In this document: one piece after another, positions 27,628-36,676 of the stretch | How the letters are laid out: each line of letters begins with the position of its first letter | Position numbering within the stretch: the stretch's first letter is position 1 | Assembly: GCF_023983475.1 (NCBI RefSeq) | Contig: NZ_CP092712.1 | Location: 372,001-436,000, forward strand | Reading direction: 5' to 3' | Length of the DNA: 64,000 nucleotides | Source of the DNA: Aliivibrio fischeri ATCC 7744 = JCM 18803 = DSM 507 | GTDB taxonomy: Bacteria > Pseudomonadota > Gammaproteobacteria > Enterobacterales > Vibrionaceae | Notes under the pieces: model-generated | The model's database searches: none | What the model was told of the DNA's origin: nothing | Seen by the model: the letters and a program-made list of their open reading frames with translations, nothing else | Position numbers and translations under genes: made by a program

Positions 27628-29268
27628 ATGAAAGTACGTAATGTCATCATTGGTTTCATGGTTGCCTCTTTAACGGGTTGCTCAATGGGTCATCGTGATC
27701 CTGTTGAAATTAAGCAGACCTTAGATAAATCCATTAATGAAAATGGTGGTCAGCTACTTGCTGATTTACCCGCTTCGGTGCAAGCTGATTTAATGCCTGA
27801 TCTAAACACGCCTCATGTTGAGGTTGAAGAGCCAGTTAAACGTTTCAGAGTCAGAGCAAATGGTGTAGGCGCAAAAGCATTTTTTACGAGTTTAGTGAAA
27901 GGAACTGAATACAGTGTCGTTATTCATCCTCAGGTTTCTGGTCGTATTACGATGAATTTGAGTGATGTTACGATGGATGATGTGCTTTCATCGGTTGAAG
28001 ACTTATATGGTTACGATATCGTTAAAGCTGGAAAAGTATTACAAGTTTACCCTGCGACGATTCGTACAGAGACTATTCCTGTTGATTATTTACAGCTTAC
28101 TCGTAAAGGACGTTCATTAACGACGATTACAACAGGTTCGATTACCAATTCGGATAATAATTCATCAAATAACAATAATTCAAGTTCTAAATCGAACAAT
28201 AATTCATCATCTTCGTCATCTTCTGCTACAGGTGGAACTGAGATTGAAACCACGAGTGAGAGCGATTTTTGGAAAGAGTTAGAAACAGCTATTTCTGTGA
28301 TGATAGGAAATGGAGCTGATCGAAGTGTTGTTGTATCTCCTCAAGCGAGTGTTGTTACCATTACTGCCTCTCCTGATGAATTACGTAAAGTTAAACAATT
28401 TTTAGGAACTTCTCATAAGCGATTACAACGTCAAGTGATCCTTGAAGCTAAATTACTTGAAGTCACATTAAGTGATGGTTATCAACAAGGTATTAATTGG
28501 TCTAATTTGACTGCATCGTTAGGTGGAACTGATGTTGTTTTTGGACAGACTCCAGGACTTGTTCAAGGCGCATTGCCTGGAATGGATACCATTGGAACAT
28601 TATTAGGTGGTCAAACAAACATTACGGTTTCAGATGGTAACTTCCAAGCCGTATTAAGTTTTATGGATACTCAAGGTGACTTAAATGTCCTTTCAAGTCC
28701 AAGAGTGACTGCTGCAAATAACCAAAAAGCGGTGATTAAAGTTGGTCGTGACGAGTACTACGTAACTGAAGTATCAAGTGTTACTGGTAGTGGTGACAAC
28801 TCTAATGCTTCTCCAGAAGTAACATTAACGCCTTTCTTCTCTGGTATTTCTTTAGATGTAACACCTCAAATCGATGATAAAGGCAATGTCATGTTACATG
28901 TTCACCCATCAGTTATTGATGTGGAGAACGAGGTAAAAGAGATTGATTTAGGTGATGTTGGTGGCGTACTGAAATTACCATTAGCTAAAAGCTCTATTCG
29001 TGAATCAGACTCTGTGATCCGAGCGAAAAGCGGTGATGTGGTTGTGATTGGTGGTTTGATGAAATCACAAACGGTTGACCAAGTATCGAAAGTTCCATTA
29101 TTAGGTGATGTTCCTGCTCTCGGGCATTTATTTAGAAATGTCAGTCAGTTAACTCAAAAAACGGAATTGGTTATTTTATTAAAGCCAACGGTTGTCGGTG
29201 TAGATACTTGGCAAGAAGAATTAGAACGTTCTCGTGACTTATTACAAGAATGGTTCCCAGACGAGTAA
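27628..29268 (+). CDS. mshL: MSHA secretin MshL
   Basis: The 546-aa outer-membrane secretin through which the pilus leaves the cell. The lipoprotein signal ends SLTGC, so it is lipidated. N-terminal STN/N0-like and N1-like domains follow (FRVRANGVGAKAFFTSLVKGTEYSVVIHPQ ...). A low-complexity Ser/Asn linker lies at about residues 170-200, and then the secretin core (RQVILEAKLLEVTLSDGYQQGINW; VLSSPRVTAANNQKAVIKVG; the ending VVVIGGLMKS ... ELVILLKPTVV). Length and order match vibrio MshL. The Ser/Asn tract is probably a flexible spacer between N domains. Confidence 0.93.
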   Translation: MKVRNVIIGFMVASLTGCSMGHRDPVEIKQTLDKSINENGGQLLADLPASVQADLMPDLNTPHVEVEEPVKRFRVRANGVGAKAFFTSLVKGTEYSVVIHPQVSGRITMNLSDVTMDDVLSSVEDLYGYDIVKAGKVLQVYPATIRTETIPVDYLQLTRKGRSLTTITTGSITNSDNNSSNNNNSSSKSNNNSSSSSSSATGGTEIETTSESDFWKELETAISVMIGNGADRSVVVSPQASVVTITASPDELRKVKQFLGTSHKRLQRQVILEAKLLEVTLSDGYQQGINWSNLTASLGGTDVVFGQTPGLVQGALPGMDTIGTLLGGQTNITVSDGNFQAVLSFMDTQGDLNVLSSPRVTAANNQKAVIKVGRDEYYVTEVSSVTGSGDNSNASPEVTLTPFFSGISLDVTPQIDDKGNVMLHVHPSVIDVENEVKEIDLGDVGGVLKLPLAKSSIRESDSVIRAKSGDVVVIGGLMKSQTVDQVSKVPLLGDVPALGHLFRNVSQLTQKTELVILLKPTVVGVDTWQEELERSRDLLQEWFPDE

Positions 29269-29280
29269 TCAAAAACTGAC

Positions 29281-30129
29281 ATGTATGAAGCTCACTTTGG
29301 GTTAAAGCAGTTACCATTTACGCTGACACCCAATACCTCACTGTTTCATGGGTTATCGCCTCATTATGAGGCGATTCATACTGTGTTGTCTGCGATTTCG
29401 ATGGGTGAAGGGATTATCAAGGTTACAGGTGAGGTGGGAACCGGAAAAACATTAGTCTGCCGAATGTTGATTAATGAGTTACCGTCTAATGTAGAATTAC
29501 TTTACCTTCCTAATCCGGTAATGAATGGCCATGAACTTCGACAAGCTTTAGCAAAAGAGTTATGGCTTGATCAAAGTGGTGATGATATTGCACTGATTGA
29601 TCGTATCCATGAAAAAATTATTGATCTACATGCCGAAGGGAAGTTAGTCGTAGTATTCATTGATGAAGCTCAAGCCCTAAGTGATGAAGCATTAGAAACA
29701 TTACGCTTGTTTGGCAACTTAGAAACGGACTATAAAAAATTGCTACAGATAGTGCTGTTTGGGCAACCTGAATTGGATGAGAGATTACAACAACATAACT
29801 TAAGACAATTAAGGCAAAGAATAACGTTTTCTGCTTTATTGAGAGCATTAAATTTGAATGAAACCGTCGCTTACATTCGATATAGGATAGCTGAATCTGG
29901 ATGTGAGAATAATCCATTTTCACTTGTTCAAATGAAAGCGATATGGAAGGCAACAAATGGTATTCCTCGCTTAATTAATCAGGTTTGTCATAAATCTTTG
30001 TTAATTGCCTTTTCAGAGCAAGTGAATAATGTGCCTTCAAAAGCCGTGTTTAACGCCATTATTGATACGGCTGATACTGTTAAACCTAAGCATTACTTCC
30101 CAACATTTTGGGGATGGAGAGTTTCGTGA
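29281..30129 (+). CDS. mshM: MSHA biogenesis ATPase MshM (ExeA-like AAA)
   Basis: A 282-aa AAA ATPase of the ExeA/GspA type. It begins MYEAHFGLKQLPFTLTPNTSLFHG and has Walker A GEVGTGKT (about residues 51-58) and Walker B VVVFIDEAQAL (about 120-131). The winged-helix end reads IPRLINQVCHKSLLIAF. It lacks the peptidoglycan-binding domain of ExeA. It probably helps to place the secretin through the cell wall together with MshN. It overlaps mshN by four bases. Confidence 0.9.
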   Translation: MYEAHFGLKQLPFTLTPNTSLFHGLSPHYEAIHTVLSAISMGEGIIKVTGEVGTGKTLVCRMLINELPSNVELLYLPNPVMNGHELRQALAKELWLDQSGDDIALIDRIHEKIIDLHAEGKLVVVFIDEAQALSDEALETLRLFGNLETDYKKLLQIVLFGQPELDERLQQHNLRQLRQRITFSALLRALNLNETVAYIRYRIAESGCENNPFSLVQMKAIWKATNGIPRLINQVCHKSLLIAFSEQVNNVPSKAVFNAIIDTADTVKPKHYFPTFWGWRVS

Positions 30130-31259
30130 GTGTGACTAATAAAGCGTTATTAAATATAACTCAACAAAATGAAAACAAAGAAAAACAGCACTCATTATCT
30201 CCTGCGGATATACCGAATGTTGAGTCAAAATACAAAGCATCGTTTTTCTTTGCTATTGGTGTATTTAGTTCTTTGTCGTTAATTGGATGGTCAACATTAA
30301 GTGCATCGACAGAGCAAAATGTAGATCTGCAAAAGAGTGCTCATACTCAGCAGCAAGCGCTAACAACAGAAGTGAGTGAACACTCTCCGAGTAATATTAA
30401 AACAGATCAATTATTGATTTCACCAACGAAAAAAGAATCAACATTAGCTGTGAGTTCTATTTATGCGGAGAAGCCAATATCGGTGGATAAGATTGAAATG
30501 ACAGCTTCGGTTCGTAGTCAGTCTACTCAGAATCGCTCTATAGTGGATAAACCACAATTGATGACATCGACAGAGGTCGTTAAACCAACATCAAAGTCGA
30601 CATCAATTGTTCCGGCAACGCCAAAAGAGCAAGCACAAGCTAATGAAATGTTGCAAGTTGAAGAAGTTGAATTACTGCCATCAGAGTTAGCTCGTAGAAG
30701 CAGAGAAGCGGCTAAAAAAGCATTAGATAGATCCGATTTTAAAGCGGCGATGAAAGAGTATTACACCGTACTTAAGTATCAACCTAGTGATGAAGAGTCA
30801 CGAAAAAGACTCGCAGCTTTGCTTTATGGTAAACGTGATGTGAGTGAAGCAGCAGCCATTCTTCAACAAGGCATCAAACTTAATGATGACAGTGTAGAGT
30901 TAAGATTAGCGCTGTCGAGTCTATTACAAAAAGAACAGCAGCCAGAAGCCGCTCTTTCTGTATTGGAGTATATTCCTGTTGGTGCACCAGTTGACTATCT
31001 TGCAACCCGTGGTGGCTTAGCTCAACAGTTGAAGTTGATGGACTTAGCAAAAGAAAGTTATCAAATGTTGGTTAACCAAGAACCAGATAATGGCCGTTGG
31101 TGGTTAGGTTTAGCTATTGTTTATGAAAGGGAAGCAAAAGTGAAATCGGCTTATGAAGCATACCAGACAGCATTAATTAAGCCGGGTTTATCTCGCTCGT
31201 CTCAAGCGTTTGTTCGTGATCGCATTAAATTATTAGCAACAATGGAAGGAATTGAGTAA
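30126..31259 (+). CDS. mshN: MSHA biogenesis protein MshN (TPR)
   Basis: A 377-aa protein starting at GTG 30126 within the mshM stop region (GTGA overlap). The N-terminus SVTNKALLNI is typical of MshN. A single TM (SFFFAIGVFSSLSLIGWSTL) follows at about 40-58, then a Ser/Thr-rich periplasmic spacer (about 65-175), and four or five TPR units from about 190 to the end (AAKKALDRSDFKAAMKEYYTVLKYQPSDEESR). It probably acts as a periplasmic scaffold with MshM. The 18 bases of open frame before the GTG belong to mshM. Confidence 0.88.
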   Translation: MSVTNKALLNITQQNENKEKQHSLSPADIPNVESKYKASFFFAIGVFSSLSLIGWSTLSASTEQNVDLQKSAHTQQQALTTEVSEHSPSNIKTDQLLISPTKKESTLAVSSIYAEKPISVDKIEMTASVRSQSTQNRSIVDKPQLMTSTEVVKPTSKSTSIVPATPKEQAQANEMLQVEEVELLPSELARRSREAAKKALDRSDFKAAMKEYYTVLKYQPSDEESRKRLAALLYGKRDVSEAAAILQQGIKLNDDSVELRLALSSLLQKEQQPEAALSVLEYIPVGAPVDYLATRGGLAQQLKLMDLAKESYQMLVNQEPDNGRWWLGLAIVYEREAKVKSAYEAYQTALIKPGLSRSSQAFVRDRIKLLATMEGIE

Positions 31260-32983
31260 TGCGTCTTAAGTTAAGAAAAAGACTTGGTGATCTATTAGTC
31301 GAAGAAAACATTGTTACTGAAGAGCAAATCGAACAGGCTCTTTCGACTCAAAAGAAAACAGGCCGAAAGTTAGGGGCAACATTAATTCAGTTAGGTTTCC
31401 TGAGTGAAAAACAAATGTTGACGTTTTTATCTCAGCAGTTGGGTGTCCCTTTAGTTGATTTGAACCGTGCTGAAATTGATGCGGCAGCCGTGCAGTTGTT
31501 GCCTGAAGTGCATGCTCGTCGCTTACGTGCATTAGTACTTAGCCAGCAAGGCAATACGATTCGAGTTGCCATGAGTGATCCTGCTGATCTATCTGCTCAA
31601 GAAGCCTTGTTTTCACAGCTTCAGCAATATCAAGTAGAAATGGTCATTGCTTCTGAAAGACAGCTCGTTGATAGCTTTGATCGTTTCTATCGTAGAACCA
31701 AAGAAATCGCTTCATTTGCTGAGAAGTTGCATTCAGAACACCAAGTAAACGACGATTTTAATTTTGGTATATCAGATAACGATAATGAAGAAGTAACCGT
31801 TGTTAAGCTGATTAACTCATTATTTGAAGATGCGATTCAAGTTGGTGCTTCAGATATACATATTGAACCGGATGAAAGAGTCCTACGTTTACGTCAGCGT
31901 ATTGATGGGGTATTACACGAAACATTATTAAATGAAGTTAATATCGCATCAGCATTGGTTTTACGTTTAAAACTGATGGCGAATTTGGATATTTCTGAAA
32001 AACGTTTGCCACAAGATGGACGATTTAACATCAAATCTCGTGGTCAGTCTGTGGATATTCGTTTATCGACAATGCCAGTTCAATATGGTGAGTCGGTTGT
32101 TATGCGTTTATTGAATCAGACATCTGGCGTTCAAGAGCTAGAACAATCTGGATTACCGGAACATTTACTTACTCGTCTGCGTAAACAACTTCGTCGTCCA
32201 CATGGCATGATCTTAGTTACGGGGCCAACAGGTTCTGGTAAAACGACAACATTGTATGGTGCTTTAAGTGAATTAAATCAACCAAGCAAGAAAATCATTA
32301 CAGCAGAAGATCCGGTTGAATACCGTTTACCTCGTGTTAATCAGGTACAAGTAAATAGCAAAATTGATTTAAGCTTTTCAAAAATTTTAAGAACGTTTTT
32401 ACGTCAAGACCCGGATATTATCCTTATTGGTGAAATGCGTGATCAAGAAACTGTGGAAATTGGTTTACGTGCCGCTTTAACTGGTCACTTAGTGTTATCT
32501 ACATTACATACGAATGACTCGGTTGATAGTGCATTACGTATGATGGATATGGGAGCGCCAGGTTATCTGGTTGCTAGTGCCGTTCGTGCGGTATTAGCGC
32601 AACGTCTAGTTAAAAAAGTGTGTCCAGAGTGCTCCGCTCCTGATGAGTTAGATGAAGCGAGAAAACAGTGGGTACAAAGCCGTTTTCCAAATCAAGTCGG
32701 AGTAACTTTCCAACGTGGAAATGGATGTCAAAGTTGTAATTTGACAGGCTACCGTGGCCGTATTGGTGTGTTTGAATTACTAGAGTTGGATCAGCCAATG
32801 ATGGATGCATTAAGAGCAAATGATGCGGTTGGCTTTTCACAAAAAGCACGTCAAAATCCTGATTATAAACCACTGCTTGCCTCTGCTATGGAGCTTGCGA
32901 TGAGTGGTGTGATTAGCTTGGATGAAGTAATGGTATTAGGTGAAGGAGATAATGCATCTTCTCATCAACCAATATTGATGTAG
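31259..32983 (+). CDS. mshE: MSHA pilus extension ATPase MshE
   Basis: A 574-aa PilB/GspE-type motor that drives pilus polymerisation. The N-terminal MshEN domain has two tandem copies of the c-di-GMP-binding pattern (RLGDLLVEENIVTEEQIEQAL and KLGATLIQLGFLSEKQMLTFL), so control by c-di-GMP is expected as in V. cholerae. Further on come the Walker A GPTGSGKTTTL (about 321-331), the Asp box with ITAEDPVEY, Walker B IILIGEMRDQETV, the His box LSTLHTNDS, and a four-cysteine zinc site (CPECSAP ... GCQSCNLTGYRG). The ATG shares a base with the mshN stop codon. Confidence 0.95.
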   Translation: MRLKLRKRLGDLLVEENIVTEEQIEQALSTQKKTGRKLGATLIQLGFLSEKQMLTFLSQQLGVPLVDLNRAEIDAAAVQLLPEVHARRLRALVLSQQGNTIRVAMSDPADLSAQEALFSQLQQYQVEMVIASERQLVDSFDRFYRRTKEIASFAEKLHSEHQVNDDFNFGISDNDNEEVTVVKLINSLFEDAIQVGASDIHIEPDERVLRLRQRIDGVLHETLLNEVNIASALVLRLKLMANLDISEKRLPQDGRFNIKSRGQSVDIRLSTMPVQYGESVVMRLLNQTSGVQELEQSGLPEHLLTRLRKQLRRPHGMILVTGPTGSGKTTTLYGALSELNQPSKKIITAEDPVEYRLPRVNQVQVNSKIDLSFSKILRTFLRQDPDIILIGEMRDQETVEIGLRAALTGHLVLSTLHTNDSVDSALRMMDMGAPGYLVASAVRAVLAQRLVKKVCPECSAPDELDEARKQWVQSRFPNQVGVTFQRGNGCQSCNLTGYRGRIGVFELLELDQPMMDALRANDAVGFSQKARQNPDYKPLLASAMELAMSGVISLDEVMVLGEGDNASSHQPILM

Positions 32984-32992
32984 GCATAAATC

Positions 32993-34219
32993 ATGGCAAT
33001 TTTTAAATACAGTGGAAGAAACCTTCGAGGTGAGTCAGTTTCTGGTTCAATTGAAGCGACATCTCAAGAATCTGCTGCTGAACAGTTGATGAATGATGGA
33101 GTGATTCCTACAGGGATAAAAGCCAATAAATTTGGTGGAACATCTCGCTCCATGGACTGGAAAAAATGGTTGCAGCCGAGCATTCCTTTAGAGGTTTTAG
33201 TTATTTTTTGTCGCCAAATGTACAGCTTAACTAAAGCGGGTGTGCCTCTACTGAGAGCAATGAATGGTTTAGCTCAGAACAGTAATAACAAATTATTAAA
33301 AACAACATTGGAAGAGGTTACTGCTGATTTAACTAATGGGCGAAGTTTGTCTGTATCTATGCAGCAACACCCACAAGTGTTTAGCTCTTTGTTTGTTTCA
33401 ATGATCCATGTTGGTGAGAATACCGGTCGATTGGATCAATCTCTCATGCAATTGGCTAATTACTACGAACAAGAGATGGAGACCCGTAAGCGAATTAAGT
33501 CAGCAATGCGTTATCCCGTATTTGTTTTAACTTTTATTTTGCTTGCGATGTTTGTACTAAATATCAAAGTGATCCCTCAGTTTGCAGGGATGTTTGCTCG
33601 TTTTGGTGTGGAATTACCATTGCCAACTCGAATACTTATCGCAACATCGAGTTTCTTTGTTAATTATTGGCATTTATTAATTGGCGTAATGACTGGCGCG
33701 ATGTTTGCTTTTCAAGCTTGGATTAGTCGAGCTGAAGGCCGAGAAAAATGGGATAAATTTCGATTACGCTTACCGATTGTTGGTGGAATTGTCACTCGAG
33801 CTCAAATGTCTCGTTTCTCAAGAACATTTGCACTGATGTTGAAGTCGGGGGTTCCATTAAATCAATCCCTTGCATTATCAGCAGAGTCTCTAGGGAATAA
33901 ATATTTAGAGAACCGATTACTAGAGATGAAAGCTGGCATTGAATCGGGTACCAGTATGTCTGCGACAGCGGCACAAAGTGGAATCTTTACTCCTTTGGTA
34001 CAACAGATGATTGCGGTTGGCGAAGAGACGGGTCAAATAGACGATTTACTATTGGAAGTCTCTGATTTTTATGATCGTGAAGTGGATTATGATTTGAAGA
34101 CGCTAACTGCACGAATTGAACCTATTCTATTGGTCATTGTGTCGGGGATGGTATTGATTTTAGCATTAGGTATTTTCTTACCGATGTGGAATATGTTGGA
34201 TGTAGTAAAGGGAACCTAA
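32993..34219 (+). CDS. mshG: MSHA inner-membrane platform protein MshG (PilC/GspF-like)
   Basis: A 408-aa polytopic protein with two T2SS-F domains: one from about residue 70 (FCRQMYSLTKAGVPLLRAMNGL) and its repeat from about 270 (FSRTFALMLKSGVPLNQSLALS). Each is followed by a membrane span (YPVFVLTFILLAMFVLNI; LLVIVSGMVLILALGIFLPMWNM), with a further span at about 220. The GxxTG-like motifs VGENTGRLDQSL and VGEETGQIDDLL are diagnostic. It couples the MshE motor to the growing pilin filament. Confidence 0.94.
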   Translation: MAIFKYSGRNLRGESVSGSIEATSQESAAEQLMNDGVIPTGIKANKFGGTSRSMDWKKWLQPSIPLEVLVIFCRQMYSLTKAGVPLLRAMNGLAQNSNNKLLKTTLEEVTADLTNGRSLSVSMQQHPQVFSSLFVSMIHVGENTGRLDQSLMQLANYYEQEMETRKRIKSAMRYPVFVLTFILLAMFVLNIKVIPQFAGMFARFGVELPLPTRILIATSSFFVNYWHLLIGVMTGAMFAFQAWISRAEGREKWDKFRLRLPIVGGIVTRAQMSRFSRTFALMLKSGVPLNQSLALSAESLGNKYLENRLLEMKAGIESGTSMSATAAQSGIFTPLVQQMIAVGEETGQIDDLLLEVSDFYDREVDYDLKTLTARIEPILLVIVSGMVLILALGIFLPMWNMLDVVKGT

Positions 34220-34221
34220 TT

Positions 34222-34677
34222 ATGTCAGCAACCCGGATTTTATGGGGCGCGCTTGTCATTATTTTACTGGCTGTGATTTTTATTAATTGGGAGAAAATCG
34301 AACCCGAAGTAGAAGATACAGCAATCATTATGACAAGTAGAGAGATACTCTCTTCGGCAAATGAGTTTAAAAATTATTGGGTTGTTAACGGGCAACCTAA
34401 GACAATGGTAAAAGATGATATAGAAGTCAGTTTCAGCTCTTTAGGGTGGCCGATAGTACTTAAAGAAAATGATGAGATTGACTGTCTGCAGTGGTTACAT
34501 CTTTTGTTACCCAATAAAGACAAAATTTATGCGGACAGCATCGAAATTAAAAAACCAGAATTAGTAAAAAAAGAGCAGTATCGTTGTGACTATAGTATGG
34601 CAAATGGTAAGGTGGTTTCGGTAATGTTAGTAAAAGATGCATTAAAAGTAAGTGTCGGATTTATAGATAAAAAATAA
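34222..34677 (+). CDS. mshF: MSHA biogenesis protein MshF
   Basis: A 151-aa protein with one N-terminal membrane span (ILWGALVIILLAVIFINW, residues 5-22) and a periplasmic domain with two cysteines (DCLQWLHL ... RCDYSM). It is known only as a conserved member of MSHA loci; no biochemical role can be read. Start ATG 34222, two bases after the mshG stop. It is the last gene of the assembly operon before the mshB promoter. Confidence 0.8.
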   Translation: MSATRILWGALVIILLAVIFINWEKIEPEVEDTAIIMTSREILSSANEFKNYWVVNGQPKTMVKDDIEVSFSSLGWPIVLKENDEIDCLQWLHLLLPNKDKIYADSIEIKKPELVKKEQYRCDYSMANGKVVSVMLVKDALKVSVGFIDKK

Positions 34678-34688
34678 GTGGCAAATTT

Positions 34689-34719
34689 TTGACGAACGCC
34701 GTATTTTTTTTTGTATAAT
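34689..34719 (+). promoter_or_regulatory. Probable mshB promoter (pilin operon)
   Basis: A perfect TATAAT at 34714-34719 lies 19 bases after TTGACG at 34689-34694. The leader to the mshB ATG is about 40 bases. A separate promoter here agrees with the two-operon organisation known for V. cholerae MSHA. Confidence 0.6.
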
Positions 34720-34763
34720 CCCTTACAATTCATGGAAAAATTAAGATAGAGAGAAGCAGTACA

Positions 34764-35327
34764 ATGAAGACACAAAAAGGTTTCTCACTGGTTGAGCTAG
34801 TGATTGTAATTGTTGTAATTGGTCTATTAGCTACAGTGGCATTACCTCGTTTTTTAGATGTCAGTCTTGAAGCGAAAAAAGCGAGTATTGAAGGTGTCGC
34901 AGGTGGCTACGCCACGGCTGTTCTTTCTGCAAGAGCGCAGTGGGAAGCGGAAGCTCGACCAAAAACCGATGGTTATAATGCGGTTAGCTATGATGGTACT
35001 GAGTTTTGGTTAACGGATCCTTCTCAAGCTAATCAAGCAAACTACCGTCCAGGTTATCCAATTGCACCAAGAGAAGATTTGGATGGTAATGATACGGGAA
35101 GTTACCCTGCATCATTAACATCAAAAGAGTGTATTTTGTTGATGGAAATGTTGTTACAGAATGCACCGCATGTGACTGATGATAAAAATGATAATGAAGG
35201 TAAATATCTGGCTGAAGTGATCAGTGAGAATAGCCGTAGTCAATGTAAATACACACAACAAGAAAATGAAGGTCACTTTTTTACTTACGAGCCTGAATCA
35301 GGTCGTGTTGTCGTGACATTACAATAA
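34764..35327 (+). CDS. mshB: MSHA pilin-like protein MshB
   Basis: A 187-aa class IV pilin-like protein. The leader MKTQKG is cut before FSLVELVIVIVVIGLLATVALPRF, with the glutamate at mature position 5. The C-terminal part has two cysteines (ECILLMEML ... SQCKYTQQ) that may close a disulfide loop. It is probably a minor or priming pilin. It is longer than MshA by 34 residues and is the first gene of the pilin operon. Confidence 0.9.
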   Translation: MKTQKGFSLVELVIVIVVIGLLATVALPRFLDVSLEAKKASIEGVAGGYATAVLSARAQWEAEARPKTDGYNAVSYDGTEFWLTDPSQANQANYRPGYPIAPREDLDGNDTGSYPASLTSKECILLMEMLLQNAPHVTDDKNDNEGKYLAEVISENSRSQCKYTQQENEGHFFTYEPESGRVVVTLQ

Positions 35328-35408
35328 GTAATTTAAGCGCTTGTAGATGAGCTAGGATAGCGATATACGGGTGAATAAATCTGTTTTAACCGATGGTGTT
35401 TTGACAGT

Positions 35409-35437
35409 TTGCGTTAATAATTTTTGGGTTTTAACAA
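35409..35437 (+). promoter_or_regulatory. Possible mshA promoter
   Basis: TTGCGT and TAACAA are separated by 17 bases, 54 bases before the mshA ATG; a TTGACA at 35401 has no suitable -10. A private promoter would fit the need for much major pilin, but the elements are weak. Confidence 0.3.
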
Positions 35438-35491
35438 TAATGATGGCACTGGTTTGGTGCTATCGATTTTATAATAAAAGAGAGAAGTAAC

Positions 35492-35953
35492 ATGAAAAGA
35501 CAAGGTGGTTTCACCCTTATCGAGTTAGTGGTTGTTATCGTGATTTTAGGTATTCTTGCAGTAACTGCTGCACCTAAATTCTTAAACCTGCAATCTGATG
35601 CGCGTGCATCATCTCTGCAAGGTCTAAAAGGTGCAATGGCTGGTGCTGCTGGTATCGTTTACGGTAAAGCAGCGATTGATGGTAAAGAAACGGCTACAGT
35701 AGAAACTGATGTTGATGGTATTGCTACAAAATACGGTTACCCAATGGCTAAAGATACAGGTATTGGTGAAGCGGTAGTTGGTCTATCAGAAGACTGGAGT
35801 AGTGCAGTATCTGGTGCAACTTTAGTTGTTGGTTTTAAAGCTGACTCAGCAACAGCTGCAACAATTACAGCAACTAATTGTTTTGTTACATACGGAGAAG
35901 CAACAACGGTATCTTCTGGCGTATCAACAATCGTTACTGATACTGGTTGTTAA
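35492..35953 (+). CDS. mshA: MSHA major pilin MshA
   Basis: The major subunit of the mannose-sensitive haemagglutinin pilus, used for surface attachment and early biofilm. Leader MKRQGG, then FTLIELVVVIVILGILAVTAAPKFLNL with glutamate at mature position 5; mature length 147 aa. The body is small and rich in Ala, Gly and Thr. A C-terminal disulfide loop is formed by the cysteines in ATNCFVTYG and TDTGC (last residue). AGAGAGAAG precedes the ATG. A strong terminator follows, so most transcripts should stop after mshA. Confidence 0.94.
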   Translation: MKRQGGFTLIELVVVIVILGILAVTAAPKFLNLQSDARASSLQGLKGAMAGAAGIVYGKAAIDGKETATVETDVDGIATKYGYPMAKDTGIGEAVVGLSEDWSSAVSGATLVVGFKADSATAATITATNCFVTYGEATTVSSGVSTIVTDTGC

Positions 35954-35974
35954 TCTAATTCAACCTCTTTAGTT

Positions 35975-36003
35975 AAAAACCAGCGATCTCCGCTGGTTTT
36001 TTT
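35975..36003 (+). terminator. Terminator or attenuator after mshA
   Basis: The perfect stem AAAAACCAGCG / CGCTGGTTTTT with a five-base loop is followed by two more T. Partial read-through would lower the minor pilins relative to MshA. Confidence 0.88.
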
Positions 36004-36079
36004 GTATCTAAAAATAACAAACCATTCGCTATATCTATAATTTCCGTTATCCTAGTAACAGGAGATTATAAGGTAACGG

Positions 36080-36676
36080 ATGATGACTTTTCCTCTCAAA
36101 AAAAATCAAATAAAACAACGGCAAAATAGGAATGGCTTTACTTTGGTTGAGCTCATCGTTGTGATCCTGCTACTTGCGATTATTGCAGTTTACACCGCCA
36201 GTAAATACATGGGAGCAAGCCGTTTTTCATCGGCTGCAGCTCAAGAGCAAGTGTTGTCTATTTTGCGTCATGTTCAAATTGCATCAATGCAAACGAATAC
36301 TTCTCATATCAATAATGCGTGTCGTTCTGTTCACATTGCATCAAATCAATTTGGTGTGGATTCTGCGTGTCAAAGTCAAGGGATGACGAGTGCCGTATTA
36401 TCCGATTACTCCAAAGAAAATGATCGTGAAAATCTAGATATGATCCGTTTAAGTTATGTTTTTAATACGGCAAGTGGTGCGGTGACTATTTCTGAGCTTT
36501 CGTTTGACTTATTAGGACGACCAACAATTCCGGCATCATCAGATTTGACTCTTTGCACTCAAGAAGATTGTCGTATCACGATTACAACCCCATCAACAAA
36601 TGAAAGCCGTTCTGTTTGTATCAATAACGAAGGCTTTATGTATCGTTCTTTGCAAAGTACGAGTTGTAAAATATGA
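36080..36676 (+). CDS. mshC: MSHA minor pilin MshC
   Basis: A 198-aa type IV pilin-like protein with a longer leader (19 residues, ending QNRNG) cut before FTLVELIVVILLLAIIAVYTASKYMG; glutamate at mature position 5. Several cysteine pairs are present (NNACRSVHI ... DSACQSQ; LCTQEDC; VCINN ... TSCKI). It is expected to form part of the pilus tip complex. The end overlaps mshD by four bases. Confidence 0.88.
   Translation: MMTFPLKKNQIKQRQNRNGFTLVELIVVILLLAIIAVYTASKYMGASRFSSAAAQEQVLSILRHVQIASMQTNTSHINNACRSVHIASNQFGVDSACQSQGMTSAVLSDYSKENDRENLDMIRLSYVFNTASGAVTISELSFDLLGRPTIPASSDLTLCTQEDCRITITTPSTNESRSVCINNEGFMYRSLQSTSCKI

Noticed and set aside
28140-28240. Ser/Asn repeat in mshL as a tandem DNA repeat or phase-variable tract
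   Set aside because: The codons vary (AAT, AAC, TCA, TCT, AGT) and no fixed DNA unit repeats, so slippage is unlikely. It is a protein linker.
35446-35463. Sigma-54-like promoter before mshA (TGGCACTGGTTTGGTGC)
   Set aside because: The GG and GC pairs are 12 bases apart instead of the required 10, so it does not fit the -24/-12 consensus.
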